Part shown: piece by piece, positions 34,608 through 42,897 of the stretch
Position numbering within the stretch: position 1 is the stretch's first letter
How the letters are laid out: each line of letters begins with the position of its first letter
Position numbers and translations under genes: made by a program
Notes under the pieces: generated by a model
Database searches by the model: none
Seen by the model: only the letters and a program-made list of their open reading frames with translations
What the model was told of the DNA's origin: nothing
Assembly (NCBI GenBank): GCA_000474255.1
Contig: BATO01000005.1
Span: 97,118-161,117, forward strand
Direction of reading: 5' to 3'
From: Aquipseudomonas alcaligenes MRY13-0052
Lineage (GTDB): Bacteria; Pseudomonadota; Gammaproteobacteria; Pseudomonadales; Pseudomonadaceae
Length of the DNA stretch: 64,000 nucleotides

Positions 34608-35954
34608 TCAGTCCTGGGGCGCAAGTGCCTCACGCAGACGCTGAACGGCAGCATCACGGGCATCGGCATCGGTGAACTCACCGCCCTGCCCCACGGCCTC
34701 GCCATCGAGCCACAGGCCATAGCTGGAGCCGTCGTTGCGGATATCCAGGGCGCTGCCATCCTGCAGGCGCTTGGTCACCAGGCCCGAGGACTTGCCATCC
34801 GCGAACGAACGGGACAGCAGCAGTTGCTCGCCATCAGCAGCCAGCAGGCGGAAGCGGAAGCTGCCGTCCTCTTCGCGGAAGCTGACGAAGCGCGCACTCT
34901 TGGCCGCCTTCTTCTTGCCGGCATCGGCGCTCTGCACATTGCTGCGGAAGGACCGCAGGCCGACCGCCTCACGCAGCTCGTTGAGGAAAGGCGTCGCGGT
35001 CTTGCGTGCCTTGGCGGCACCGGAGAGGAGGATGTCTTCCAGATCGGCCGGGCGCTCGATCAGCGCGTGATAACGCTCGCGGGCTTCGCCCAGCTCGTTG
35101 TCCAGCAGCTGGAACAGGCGCTGCTTGGCTTCGCCCCAGGCCAGGCCGTCGAGCAGCTCGGCCCGGAAGGCCGCCAGCTGCGCCGGCGTGGAGAAGGCCT
35201 GGTAGAGGGTGTAGAGGTGGGAACTGTCCGGGTCCTTCGGCTCGCCGGGCGCGCGCGAGTCGGTGACGATGCGGGCGATGGCGTCCTTCAGCTGCTTGGC
35301 GCTGCCGAACAGCGGAATGGTGTTGTCGTAGCTCTTGGACATCTTGCGACCGTCCAGGCCGGGAAGCGTCGCCACTTCCTCTTCGATCACCGCCTCCGGC
35401 AGGGTGAACAGCTCGCGACCGGCACCGAACAGGTGGTTGAAGCGCTGGCCGATGTCACGGGCCATCTCCACGTGCTGGATCTGGTCACGGCCCACCGGGA
35501 CCTTGTGGGCGTTGAACATCAGGATGTCCGCGGCCATCAGTACCGGGTAGCTGAACAGCCCCATGGTGACGCCAGCGTCCGGGTCTTCGCCGTTCTCGAC
35601 GTTCTTGTCCACCGAGGCCTTGTAGGCATGGGCGCGGTTGAGCAGGCCCTTGCCGGCGACACAGGTCAGCAGCCAGGTCAGTTCGGGGATCTCGGGGATA
35701 TCCGACTGGCGATAGAAAGTCGCCTTGTCCACATCCAGGCCACAGGCCAGCCAGGTGGCGGCGATCTCGAGGCGCGAGCGCTGGATGCGTGCCGGGTCGT
35801 CGCACTTGATCAGCGCGTGATAGTCCGCGAGGAAGTAGAAGGAATCGACGTCGGCGTCACGGTTGGCAACGATGGCGGGACGGATGGCGCCAGCGTAGTT
35901 GCCGAGGTGCGGAGTGCCGGTGGTGGTGATGCCGGTGAGAATGCGAGTGGTCAT
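34608..35954 (-). CDS. trpS: Tryptophanyl-tRNA synthetase
   Basis: Class I synthetase charging tRNA-Trp. The 448-residue product has the HIGH-type motif TPHLGNY near the N-terminus and KMSKSYDN in the middle. The C-terminal extension of about 100 residues, with a compact beta-rich segment ([21 protein letters not shown]), makes it longer than the roughly 335-residue short form. This long form is what Pseudomonas usually carries. It starts 30 bases after the hydrolase gene stop. Confidence 0.97.
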   Translation of the reverse strand: MTTRILTGITTTGTPHLGNYAGAIRPAIVANRDADVDSFYFLADYHALIKCDDPARIQRSRLEIAATWLACGLDVDKATFYRQSDIPEIPELTWLLTCVAGKGLLNRAHAYKASVDKNVENGEDPDAGVTMGLFSYPVLMAADILMFNAHKVPVGRDQIQHVEMARDIGQRFNHLFGAGRELFTLPEAVIEEEVATLPGLDGRKMSKSYDNTIPLFGSAKQLKDAIARIVTDSRAPGEPKDPDSSHLYTLYQAFSTPAQLAAFRAELLDGLAWGEAKQRLFQLLDNELGEARERYHALIERPADLEDILLSGAAKARKTATPFLNELREAVGLRSFRSNVQSADAGKKKAAKSARFVSFREEDGSFRFRLLAADGEQLLLSRSFADGKSSGLVTKRLQDGSALDIRNDGSSYGLWLDGEAVGQGGEFTDADARDAAVQRLREALAPQD

Positions 35955-35984
35955 GGATGATCGCTTGTCGGACTGCAGTCGGGG

Positions 35985-36614
35985 TCAGAGGCGCGGCAGG
36001 ACCAGATCCTTGAGATCGGTCAGCTTGCCGTGAAAGAAGTGCCCGCATTCTGCCACTTTCAGCAGCTCATGGGGGCGTTGCAGGGAGGCGGACCAGCCAT
36101 ACACGGCCTGAGGCTCGACCACCTCGTCGGTGTCGGGCTGGATCACCGTCATCTCGCCGCGCTCAGGCAGCGGAGTGGCGTCGGTCAGGCGCATGACCGC
36201 CGGCGCCACCATGAACAGGCGAGGCACTTCGATGCCCTGGCGCTCCAGACGGCCCGCCAGGCTTGCCGCAACGAAACCACCGAAGGAGAAACCAAACAGG
36301 GTCAGCGCCAGTTCCGGACGCTGGGAGCGGAACCAGTGGGCAGCGGCTTCGGCATCATCCACCTCGCCGGTGTTCATATCATGGCTGCCGGCACTGGCGC
36401 CGACACCGCGGTAATTGAAGCGCAGGGTGCTGTATCCGGCATCGCGAGCGGTGCGCTGCAGGGTAGAGACCACCTTGTTGAGCATGGTGCCGCCCTGGAT
36501 CGGGTTCGGGTGGCAGATCAGCGCCAGCCCCTTGGCATCGGGCAGGTCGAGGTGAAGTGCTTCCAGCTGGCCACTTGGCCCCTGGAGCAGAATGGGATTT
36601 TCACGATTGGACAA
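35985..36614 (-). CDS. Alpha/beta-hydrolase family protein
   Basis: A 209-residue protein of the small alpha/beta-hydrolase group (COG2945-like). Visible are the oxyanion segment CHPNPIQGGTMLNKVV, FNYRGVGASAG, the nucleophile elbow GFSFGG and a C-terminal His in ECGHFFHG. Substrate unknown. The start is uncertain: a TTG at 36614 has GGAG six bases upstream and gives the N-terminus SNRENPILLQGP. The open frame continues much further but without a convincing site. It likely shares a transcript with trpS. Confidence 0.85.
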   Translation of the reverse strand: MSNRENPILLQGPSGQLEALHLDLPDAKGLALICHPNPIQGGTMLNKVVSTLQRTARDAGYSTLRFNYRGVGASAGSHDMNTGEVDDAEAAAHWFRSQRPELALTLFGFSFGGFVAASLAGRLERQGIEVPRLFMVAPAVMRLTDATPLPERGEMTVIQPDTDEVVEPQAVYGWSASLQRPHELLKVAECGHFFHGKLTDLKDLVLPRL

Positions 36615-36740
36615 CGGGAACTCCGTGACCCCGGACCGGGTCGACTCGTCTTGGTTAAGCACCACAGGGCTTGCGTCGCGGTATACAGCGCGGATTCGAG
36701 CCGTTAACGTAATGCAAAGCTGCTTATAGAGGAAGGACTC

Positions 36741-37181
36741 GTGGAACAGTCGCTCACGGCCTGGTTGTTGCCAGCACTCGCCCTGCTCGCCGGTATCGGC
36801 ATCGGTTTTCTGGTCGCCCGACTGCTGCCCGGCACCGCGCCGAATCGCACGCAGCGTCAACTGGATGACCTGCAGGCACGCTTCGATACCTATCAAAGTG
36901 AAGTGGTCACCCATTTCAACACCACTGCCAACCTGGTGAAGAAGCTCACCCAGAGCTACCAGGACGTGCAGGAACACCTGTCCGACGGCGCCAGCCGGCT
37001 AGCCCTGGACGAACTGACCCGCCAGCGCCTGCTCGCCGCCCTGCACACGGACGACGCCCCCGGCCCGCGCGAGCGTCTTACCCCGCCGCGCAGCCACGAG
37101 GCGCCGAAGGACTATGCACCCAAGTCCACCGACGGCCCGGGCACCCTGGACGAAAACTTCGGGCTCAAGGGCAAGTACTGA
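36741..37181 (+). CDS. zapG: Z-ring associated protein ZapG (DUF1043/YhcB family)
   Basis: A 146-residue inner-membrane protein with one N-terminal membrane segment (LLPALALLAGIGIGFLVARLL), then a long coiled coil (NRTQRQLDDLQARFDTYQSEVV) and a disordered Pro-rich tail ending in ENFGLKGKY. This is the YhcB/DUF1043 pattern; the E. coli member links division and envelope growth. The GTG start at 36741 has GAGGAAGGA upstream. It is divergent from the hydrolase gene. Confidence 0.9.
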   Translation: MEQSLTAWLLPALALLAGIGIGFLVARLLPGTAPNRTQRQLDDLQARFDTYQSEVVTHFNTTANLVKKLTQSYQDVQEHLSDGASRLALDELTRQRLLAALHTDDAPGPRERLTPPRSHEAPKDYAPKSTDGPGTLDENFGLKGKY

Positions 37182-37200
37182 GCACTGGATGAGTCAACGA

Positions 37201-37227
37201 AAAGCCCCGCCTAGGCGGGGCTTTTTC
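37201..37227 (+). terminator. Terminator downstream of zapG
   Basis: Stem AAGCCCCGCC / GGCGGGGCTT (37202-37223) followed by TTTTT, 20 bases after the zapG stop. Confidence 0.9.
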
Positions 37228-37273
37228 ATGCCGGGAAACGTCCCGGGTTCCACGCCAGGCCCAACGCCGGGCC

Positions 37274-37303
37274 AAAAAAAGCCCCGCATCAGCGGGGCTT
37301 TTT
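37274..37303 (-). terminator. Terminator downstream of cysN
   Basis: Stem GCCCCGC / GCGGGGC (37281-37298) with A and T runs on both sides, 15 bases after the cysN stop. Its sequence nearly copies the zapG terminator 70 bases away. Confidence 0.9.
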
Positions 37304-37317
37304 CATCAGCGATGCGA

Positions 37318-39216
37318 TCAGATCGCGCCGCGGCTGCGCAGCAGGTCGAGCACGGCCTTGACGCCCTCTTCCACCGACTGGCTCTGGGTGTCGATCACCA
37401 GATCGGCATTCAGCGGCACGTCGTAGGGGAAGGATTCACCGGGGATGTTGTCCTGGTCGGCCGCGTACAGCCCTTGCGGGTCACGCTCGCGGCAGATCTG
37501 CGGGGACGCCTGGACGTATACGGTGATCAGGCGATCGTTGCCGATCAGCACCTTGGCCTGCTCGCGGCCTTCCGCATCCGGCGCCACGAAGGCCGCCAGG
37601 GTCAGCAGGCCGGCTTCGTTGAACTGACGCGCCACGTGGGCGGCACGGCGCCAGTTCTCGGTGCGCCCGGCGCGGTCCTGCGGCAGGCCCTTGTTCAGAT
37701 CATGACGCAGGTTCTGGCCATCGAGGACGTAGACCGCACGGCCCATGTCGAACAGCTTGCGCTCCACGGCATAGGCCAGGGTGCTCTTGCCGGCACCGGA
37801 GAGGCCGCTGAACAGCACGGTGGCCGGCTTCTGGCCAAAGCGTGCAGCACGCTCCTCGGTGGAAACGTGGGCGGACTCACCATGCACGCCCTGGCCGCCA
37901 GCGGCAACCGGTGCGGCGATGATCATGCCGGCGCCGACGGTGCCGTTAGTGAGGCGGTCGATAACGATGAAGGCACCGGTGGTGCGGTTGCTTTCATAGC
38001 CGTCGAGGGCGATGGGTGCGTCCAGGCTGATCTTGACCTTGGCGATCTCGTTCAATTGCAGGTCGCTGCCGGCCCCCTCTTCGAGGGTGTTCACGTCCAC
38101 CTTGTGGGCGATGCTGGCGATGGAGCCCGGCACGTAGCTGGTGGCGCGCTTGATGTCGTATTTCTTGCCCGGCAGCATCGGCTCCTCGGACATCCACACC
38201 AGCATGGCGTCGAAGCCGTCGGTGACCTGCGGGCGGTTGTCGGCATGCACCAGCATGTCGCCGCGGGAAACGTCGATTTCATCTTCCAGGGTCAGGGTGA
38301 TGGCCTGGCCGGGGCCGGCCTGCTCCAGCTCGCCCTCGAAGGTGACGATGGACTTGACCTTGCTGCCCTTGCCCGACGGCAGCACGACGACTTCATCGCC
38401 CTTGTGCACGACGCCGCTGGCGAGGGTGCCGGCGAAGCCACGGAAGTTCAGGTTGGGGCGGTTGACGTACTGCACCGGGAAGCGCATGTCGGCGAAATTG
38501 CGGTCGCCGGCGACCTCGACGGTCTCGAGGATCTCCATCAGCGACTGGCCGGTGTACCAGGGCGAACGCTCGCTCTTGTTCACCACGTTGTCGCCCTTCA
38601 GCGCCGACATCGGCACGAAGTGGATGGATGTCGGGTTGAGCTTGATGCGCTCGGCGAACTGCAGGTAGTCGGCCTTGATCGACTCGAACACGCCCTGGTC
38701 GAAGTCCTTCAGGTCCATCTTGTTGATGGCGACGACGATGTGCTTGATGCCCAGCAGGGAAGCGATGTAGCTGTGGCGGCGGGTCTGGGTCTGCACGCCG
38801 TAGCGGGCGTCGACCAGGATGATCGCCAGGTCGCAGGTGGAGGCACCAGTGGCCATGTTGCGCGTGTACTGCTCGTGGCCAGGGGTGTCGGCGATGATGA
38901 ATTTGCGCTTGGCGGTGGAGAAGTAGCGGTAGGCGACATCGATGGTGATGCCCTGCTCGCGCTCGGCCTGCAGGCCATCCACCAGCAGCGCCAGGTCCAC
39001 TTCGTCACCGGTGGTGCCGACCTTCTTGGAATCGCGGGTGATGGCTTCCAGATGGTCTTCGTAGATCATCTTGGAGTCGTGCAGCAGGCGCCCGATCAGG
39101 GTGCTCTTGCCGTCGTCGACGTTGCCACAGGTGAGGAAGCGCAGGAGTTCCTTGCGCTCGTGCTGGGCCAGGTAAGCGAGGATGTCCTGGCTGATCAGAT
39201 CGGATTGATGGCTCAT
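37318..39216 (-). CDS. cysN: Bifunctional sulfate adenylyltransferase subunit 1 / APS kinase (CysNC)
   Basis: This fused enzyme supplies the GTPase subunit of ATP sulfurylase and the kinase that converts APS to PAPS. The product is 632 residues. Residues 1 to about 430 are the EF-Tu-like GTPase: P-loop GNVDDGKST at 31-39, DTPGH at 110-114, NKMD at 165-168. Residues from about 462 are the APS kinase with its own P-loop GLSGAGKST at 471-479. The start has GGAG seven bases upstream. It should be co-transcribed with cysD, from which it is now separated by an inserted gene. Confidence 0.97.
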   Translation of the reverse strand: MSHQSDLISQDILAYLAQHERKELLRFLTCGNVDDGKSTLIGRLLHDSKMIYEDHLEAITRDSKKVGTTGDEVDLALLVDGLQAEREQGITIDVAYRYFSTAKRKFIIADTPGHEQYTRNMATGASTCDLAIILVDARYGVQTQTRRHSYIASLLGIKHIVVAINKMDLKDFDQGVFESIKADYLQFAERIKLNPTSIHFVPMSALKGDNVVNKSERSPWYTGQSLMEILETVEVAGDRNFADMRFPVQYVNRPNLNFRGFAGTLASGVVHKGDEVVVLPSGKGSKVKSIVTFEGELEQAGPGQAITLTLEDEIDVSRGDMLVHADNRPQVTDGFDAMLVWMSEEPMLPGKKYDIKRATSYVPGSIASIAHKVDVNTLEEGAGSDLQLNEIAKVKISLDAPIALDGYESNRTTGAFIVIDRLTNGTVGAGMIIAAPVAAGGQGVHGESAHVSTEERAARFGQKPATVLFSGLSGAGKSTLAYAVERKLFDMGRAVYVLDGQNLRHDLNKGLPQDRAGRTENWRRAAHVARQFNEAGLLTLAAFVAPDAEGREQAKVLIGNDRLITVYVQASPQICRERDPQGLYAADQDNIPGESFPYDVPLNADLVIDTQSQSVEEGVKAVLDLLRSRGAI

Positions 39217-39226
39217 TGCGTTCTCC

Positions 39227-39259
39227 GAGCTGGAAGCTTGAAGCCAGAAGCTTGAAGCC
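39227..39259. repeat. Left inverted repeat of the inserted cassette
   Basis: GAGCTGGAAGCTTGAAGCC (39227-39245) followed by a shorter copy AGAAGCTTGAAGCC (39246-39259). The reverse complement of the first matches 39641-39659 at all but two positions. It starts 10 bases upstream of the cysN start codon. Confidence 0.85.
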
Positions 39260-39275
39260 TACAGCGAGCGAATAA

Positions 39276-39620
39276 TCAGTCTTGGCGTATAACGCGAATC
39301 AGGCTGGACAACATGGCTGCGATCTCCTGGGTTTCCCGTATAGAGGCTCTTGCGAACATCTTCGGCACGAAGCCGACTTCCTGGCCTATATACAACTGAG
39401 TCCTCAGCTCCGCGCAGGAGCCTTTGGCAATCAGCAGGAACCTGACTCTCTCGCGACTACCTTCCCGGCTCATGCCCTCGGCAATATTGCTCGGTATCGA
39501 AAGCCCCGCACGAGTGATCTGGTCCCGGAATCCCCAGTCCTCCAGATTGCGCAACTGTCGGTAGAGCTCTACCGAGAGTCGCGCAGCCCTTTTCCATACA
39601 TCCAGCTTCTCGAAATTCAT
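39276..39620 (-). CDS. Four-helix bundle protein (S23/IVS-encoded family) between cysD and cysN
   Basis: A 114-residue protein beginning MNFEKLDVWKRAARLSVELY. It contains the conserved FRDQITRAGLSIPSNIAEG and FLLIAKGSCAELRTQL segments of the four-helix-bundle family first seen in intervening sequences of 23S rRNA genes and related to the Avd accessory protein of diversity-generating retroelements. No biochemical role is settled. AGGGAG precedes its ATG. It occupies nearly the whole cysD-cysN spacer and is bracketed by inverted repeats at 39227-39259 and 39640-39669, so it looks like a mobile or transferred cassette. Confidence 0.93.
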   Translation of the reverse strand: MNFEKLDVWKRAARLSVELYRQLRNLEDWGFRDQITRAGLSIPSNIAEGMSREGSRERVRFLLIAKGSCAELRTQLYIGQEVGFVPKMFARASIRETQEIAAMLSSLIRVIRQD

Positions 39621-39639
39621 GCAGCACTCCCTGCTGCTA

Positions 39640-39669
39640 CAGCTTCAAGCTTCCGGCTCTCAGCTTTCG
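39640..39669. repeat. Right inverted repeat of the inserted cassette
   Basis: CAGCTTCAAGCTTCCGGCTC (39640-39659) is an inverted copy of 39227-39245 with two mismatches. A degraded second copy, CTCAGCTTTCGG, follows. It ends next to the cysD stop codon at 39671-39673. Confidence 0.85.
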
Positions 39670-39670
39670 G

Positions 39671-40588
39671 CTAGAAGTACCCCTGCCGCTTTTTCTCTTC
39701 CATCGAACCGGCGCCGTCATGGTCGATGACGCGGCCCTGGCGTTCGGACGTTCGGGTCAGGAGCATTTCCTGGATGATGTCGGTGAGGCTGGTGGCCTCC
39801 GACTCGACCGCGCCGGTCAGCGGGTAGCAACCGAGGGTGCGGAAACGCACCATGCGCTTCTCGATGCGGGCCTTCTCTTCGTCCGAGAGGTGCTCGAGGA
39901 TGCGGTCGTCGTCGATCATGATCAGCGTGCCGTTTTTCTCGATGACTTCGCGCTCGGCGGCGAAGTACAGCGGGACGATCGGGATCTGCTCCAGATAGAT
40001 GTATTGCCAGATGTCCAGCTCGGTCCAGTTGGACAGCGGGAAGACGCGGATCGACTCGCCCTTCTTCACTTTGCCGTTGTAGACGTTCCACAGCTCGGGG
40101 CGCTGGTTTTTCGGGTCCCAGCGGTGCTTGCTGTCGCGGAAGGAGTAGACGCGCTCCTTGGCGCGGGACTTCTCCTCGTCACGGCGGGCACCACCGAAAG
40201 CAGCATCGAAGCCGTACTTGTCCAGAGCCTGCTTGAGGCCCTCGGTCTTCATGATGTCGGTGTGCTTGGCACTGCCGTGGGTGAAGGGGTTGATGCCCTG
40301 GGCCTTGCCCTCGGGGTTCACGTGGGTGATCAGCTCGAGGCCCAGATCGGCGACCATCTTGTCGCGGAACCGGTACATCTCCTGGAACTTCCACTGAGTG
40401 TCGACATGCATCACCGGGAACGGCAGCTTGCCCGGGAAGAAGGCCTTGCGCGCCAGGTGCAGCATGACGGCGGAGTCTTTGCCGATGGAATACAGCATCA
40501 CCGGGTTATCGAATTCGGCGGCCACCTCACGAATGATGTGGATACTTTCCGCCTCCAGCTGTTTCAGGTGCGTCAGTTTGTCGAGCAT
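39671..40588 (-). CDS. cysD: Sulfate adenylyltransferase subunit 2 CysD
   Basis: CysD is the PAPS-reductase-like catalytic subunit of ATP sulfurylase that forms APS from sulfate and ATP. The 305-residue product has the PP-loop motif [20 protein letters not shown], the [21 protein letters not shown] segment and [27 protein letters not shown]. Length and motifs are intact, so the neighbouring insertion has not damaged it. Confidence 0.98.
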   Translation of the reverse strand: MLDKLTHLKQLEAESIHIIREVAAEFDNPVMLYSIGKDSAVMLHLARKAFFPGKLPFPVMHVDTQWKFQEMYRFRDKMVADLGLELITHVNPEGKAQGINPFTHGSAKHTDIMKTEGLKQALDKYGFDAAFGGARRDEEKSRAKERVYSFRDSKHRWDPKNQRPELWNVYNGKVKKGESIRVFPLSNWTELDIWQYIYLEQIPIVPLYFAAEREVIEKNGTLIMIDDDRILEHLSDEEKARIEKRMVRFRTLGCYPLTGAVESEATSLTDIIQEMLLTRTSERQGRVIDHDGAGSMEEKKRQGYF

Positions 40589-40617
40589 GGCTACTCACGG
40601 ATTTCTTATCTGATACA

Positions 40618-40633
40618 ACGGCCTTCGGGCCGT
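40618..40633 (-). other. Hairpin in the cysD leader
   Basis: ACGGCC and GGCCGT form a six-pair stem with a four-base loop, 30 bases upstream of the cysD start. The 152-base region 40589-40740 holds no gene; in P. aeruginosa mltB1 lies at this point. Confidence 0.5.
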
Positions 40634-40740
40634 GGACGAGCGCGCACTCTAGCACAGCGCATTCTTCTATTCAGGGGCGCACTTAGAACGAAACGATCTA
40701 GCTTTATACCTGCTGGAACGGGCCTTCCAGCGCCCCTTTC

Positions 40741-41499
40741 CTAGATGGGATTGGGGCAGTCGATGAACAGGTGTTCGATGGCGAAACGCCGCGCCAGGTA
40801 ATCACCCAGGGCCTGCACGCCGTAGCGTTCAGTGGCGTGGTGGCCGGCAGCGATGAAGCTGATGCCGTTCTCGCGAGCGCTGTGGAAGGTCTGCTCGGAC
40901 GCCTCGCCGGTGAGGTAGAGGTCGACGCCGGCGGCGATGGCCGTGTCGATGTAGCCCTGGCCGCCGCCGGTGCACCAGCCGATGCGACGGATCATCCCGG
41001 AGCCTTCCACCAGCAAGGGCTCGCGGCCCAGTACGTCCTGTACGCGGCGAGCGAAATCGCGCGGCGTGAGCGGTTCGGCGAGGGAGCCGATCAGGCCGAC
41101 GGTGCGCGGGTTGTCCGGCTCCAGCGGTCCTTCGACGGTGATGTCCAGTTGGCGGGCGAGCTGCACGTTGTTGCCCACTTCCGGGTGCACGTCCAGGGGC
41201 AGGTGATAGGCCAGCAGGCTGATGTCCTGGGTCAGCAGGGTCTTCAGGCGGCGCTGCTTGATACCGACCACGCAGGGATTCTCGCCCTTCCAGAAATAGC
41301 CGTGGTGGACCAGCACCACATCGGCCTCGGCTTCCACCGCGGCATCGAGCAATGCCTGGCTGGCGGTGACCCCGCTGACGATGCGCCGAACCTGTGGCCG
41401 CCCTTCGACCTGGAGGCCGTTCGGGCAGTAATCCGAGATACGCGAAGCCCCGAGAAAGCGCTCCGCTTCCTCCACCAGGGTGGTCAGTGCAATGGCCAT
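40741..41499 (-). CDS. Nif3-like dinuclear metal centre protein (YbgI/DUF34 family)
   Basis: A 252-residue protein of the NIF3 family. Metal-binding positions are visible in VLVHHGYFWKGE, LLAYHLPLDVHPEVGNN and the C-terminal AGHHATERYG. The family has a toroidal hexamer structure with a two-metal site. Its enzymatic role is not well defined, with GTP cyclohydrolase-type and metal-related roles proposed. The gene is divergent from algW. Confidence 0.92.
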   Translation of the reverse strand: MAIALTTLVEEAERFLGASRISDYCPNGLQVEGRPQVRRIVSGVTASQALLDAAVEAEADVVLVHHGYFWKGENPCVVGIKQRRLKTLLTQDISLLAYHLPLDVHPEVGNNVQLARQLDITVEGPLEPDNPRTVGLIGSLAEPLTPRDFARRVQDVLGREPLLVEGSGMIRRIGWCTGGGQGYIDTAIAAGVDLYLTGEASEQTFHSARENGISFIAAGHHATERYGVQALGDYLARRFAIEHLFIDCPNPI

Positions 41500-41552
41500 C
41501 TGCCTCTCCTCATAAGCTGCTGAGAGCGGCTATTTTATTGGCGGCCGCCCCG

Positions 41553-41558
41553 TATAAT
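41553..41558 (+). promoter_or_regulatory. Candidate -10 element of algW
   Basis: A perfect TATAAT 53 bases upstream of the algW start. No good -35 sequence lies at the right distance, so this is only a candidate. Confidence 0.4.
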
Positions 41559-41611
41559 GGCGCCACCTTAAGGGGCACCCTCGCCCCTCGCAACCCTCAG
41601 GATTCCCCTCG

Positions 41612-42769
41612 ATGCTCAAGGCCCTGCGTTTCTTCGGCTGGCCCCTGCTTGTCGGCGTACTCGTAGCACTGCTGATCATCCAGCAATACCCCGAACTGGT
41701 CGGCCTGCCCCGCCAGGAAGTGCACCTCCAGGAAGCCCCCCGTTACAGCCTCTCGCGCCCGGGCCCGGAGTCCTATGCGGAAGCGGTGAACAGCGCCTCC
41801 CCCGCCGTGGTCAACCTCTACACCACCAAGGTGGTGAGCAAGCCGGCGCATCCGTTGTTCGAAGACCCGCAGTTCCGCCGCTTCTTCGGTGACAACCTGC
41901 CGCGCCAGCGGCGCATGGAGTCCAGCCTTGGCTCGGCGGTGATCATGAGCCCCGAGGGCTACCTGCTGACCAACAACCACGTCACTGCGGGCGCCGACCA
42001 GATAGTCGTGGCCCTCAAGGATGGCCGCGAAACCCTGGCACGCCTGGTTGGCGGTGACCCGGAGACCGACCTTGCGGTGCTCAAGATCGACCTGGACAAC
42101 CTGCCCGCCATCACCCTCGGCCGCTCCGACAACATCCGTATCGGCGACGTCGCCCTGGCCATCGGCAACCCCTTCGGTTTCGGCCAGACCGTGACCATGG
42201 GCATCATCAGCGCCACCGGCCGCAACCAGCTGGGTCTCAATACCTACGAAGACTTCATCCAGACCGACGCAGCGATCAACCCGGGCAACTCCGGTGGCGC
42301 CCTGGTGGATGCCAACGGCAACCTGATCGGTATCAACACCGCGATCTTCTCCAAGTCCGGCGGCTCCCAGGGCATCGGCTTCGCCATCCCCACCAAACTG
42401 GCCCTGGAAGTCATGAAGGCGATCATCGAGCACGGCCAGGTCATCCGTGGCTGGCTGGGCATCGAGGTGCAGCCGCTCACCCCCGAGCTGGCCGAGTCCT
42501 TCGGCCTCGAAGGGCGCCCGGGCATCGTCGTCGCCGGCATCTACCGCGACAGCCCGGCGCAACGCGCCAACCTGCAGCCCGGCGACATCATCCTCAGCAT
42601 CGACGGCGAACCCGCCGGCGACGGCCGCCGCTCGATGAACCAGGTGGCCCGCACCAAGCCCGGCGAGAAAGTCAGCGTCAAGGTCATGCGCAACGGCAAG
42701 GAGATCGACCTCTCCGCCGAAGTCGGCCTCAGGCCGCCACAGCAAACCGCTCCCGCGGACAACAACTGA
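41612..42769 (+). CDS. algW: Periplasmic serine protease AlgW (DegS-like)
   Basis: AlgW is the site-1 protease that cleaves the anti-sigma factor MucA in response to misfolded outer-membrane proteins, releasing AlgU. The 385-residue protein has an N-terminal membrane anchor (residues 10-24). The trypsin-like triad is His123 (NNHVTAG), Asp153 (ETDLAVLK) and Ser227 (NPGNSGGA). A single PDZ domain covers roughly residues 285-375 (IVVAGIYRDSPAQRANLQPGDIILSIDG). It is monocistronic, ending at a hairpin. Confidence 0.97.
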   Translation: MLKALRFFGWPLLVGVLVALLIIQQYPELVGLPRQEVHLQEAPRYSLSRPGPESYAEAVNSASPAVVNLYTTKVVSKPAHPLFEDPQFRRFFGDNLPRQRRMESSLGSAVIMSPEGYLLTNNHVTAGADQIVVALKDGRETLARLVGGDPETDLAVLKIDLDNLPAITLGRSDNIRIGDVALAIGNPFGFGQTVTMGIISATGRNQLGLNTYEDFIQTDAAINPGNSGGALVDANGNLIGINTAIFSKSGGSQGIGFAIPTKLALEVMKAIIEHGQVIRGWLGIEVQPLTPELAESFGLEGRPGIVVAGIYRDSPAQRANLQPGDIILSIDGEPAGDGRRSMNQVARTKPGEKVSVKVMRNGKEIDLSAEVGLRPPQQTAPADNN

Positions 42770-42772
42770 CCC

Positions 42773-42796
42773 GAACGGCGCCTGATGGCGCCGTTC
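42773..42796 (+). terminator. Hairpin downstream of algW
   Basis: Stem GAACGGCGCC / GGCGCCGTTC with a TGAT loop, three bases after the algW stop, followed by TTCATTTC. The T tract is poor, so the termination strength is uncertain. Confidence 0.7.
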
Positions 42797-42855
42797 TTCA
42801 TTTCACCCCCCGCCCCATGAAATCGAACCTGGCAGGTGAAAGATGAAAAAATATA

Positions 42856-42872
42856 ATGTTATGTTATTACAT
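42856..42872. promoter_or_regulatory. Zur-box-like palindrome upstream of the TonB receptor gene
   Basis: The 17-mer ATGTTATGTTATTACAT matches the gamma-proteobacterial Zur consensus (ATGTTATA-N-TATAACAT) at 14 of its 16 defined positions and is an imperfect palindrome. It sits in an AT-rich patch that contrasts with the surrounding GC-rich DNA, 26 bases before the receptor start codon, where bound Zur would block transcription. Binding is inferred from the sequence. Confidence 0.65.
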
Positions 42873-42897
42873 CTTTAAACCCTGAGACCCACCGACA

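Noticed and set aside
37201..37303. Two nearly identical GCCCCGC hairpins considered as a small RNA or repeat element
   Set aside because: Each sits directly after a stop codon with T runs in the right direction, so ordinary converging terminators explain them.
41394..41666. Small plus-strand frames inside the Nif3-like gene and algW leader
   Set aside because: No ribosome binding site or family match, and they overlap annotated genes in other frames.
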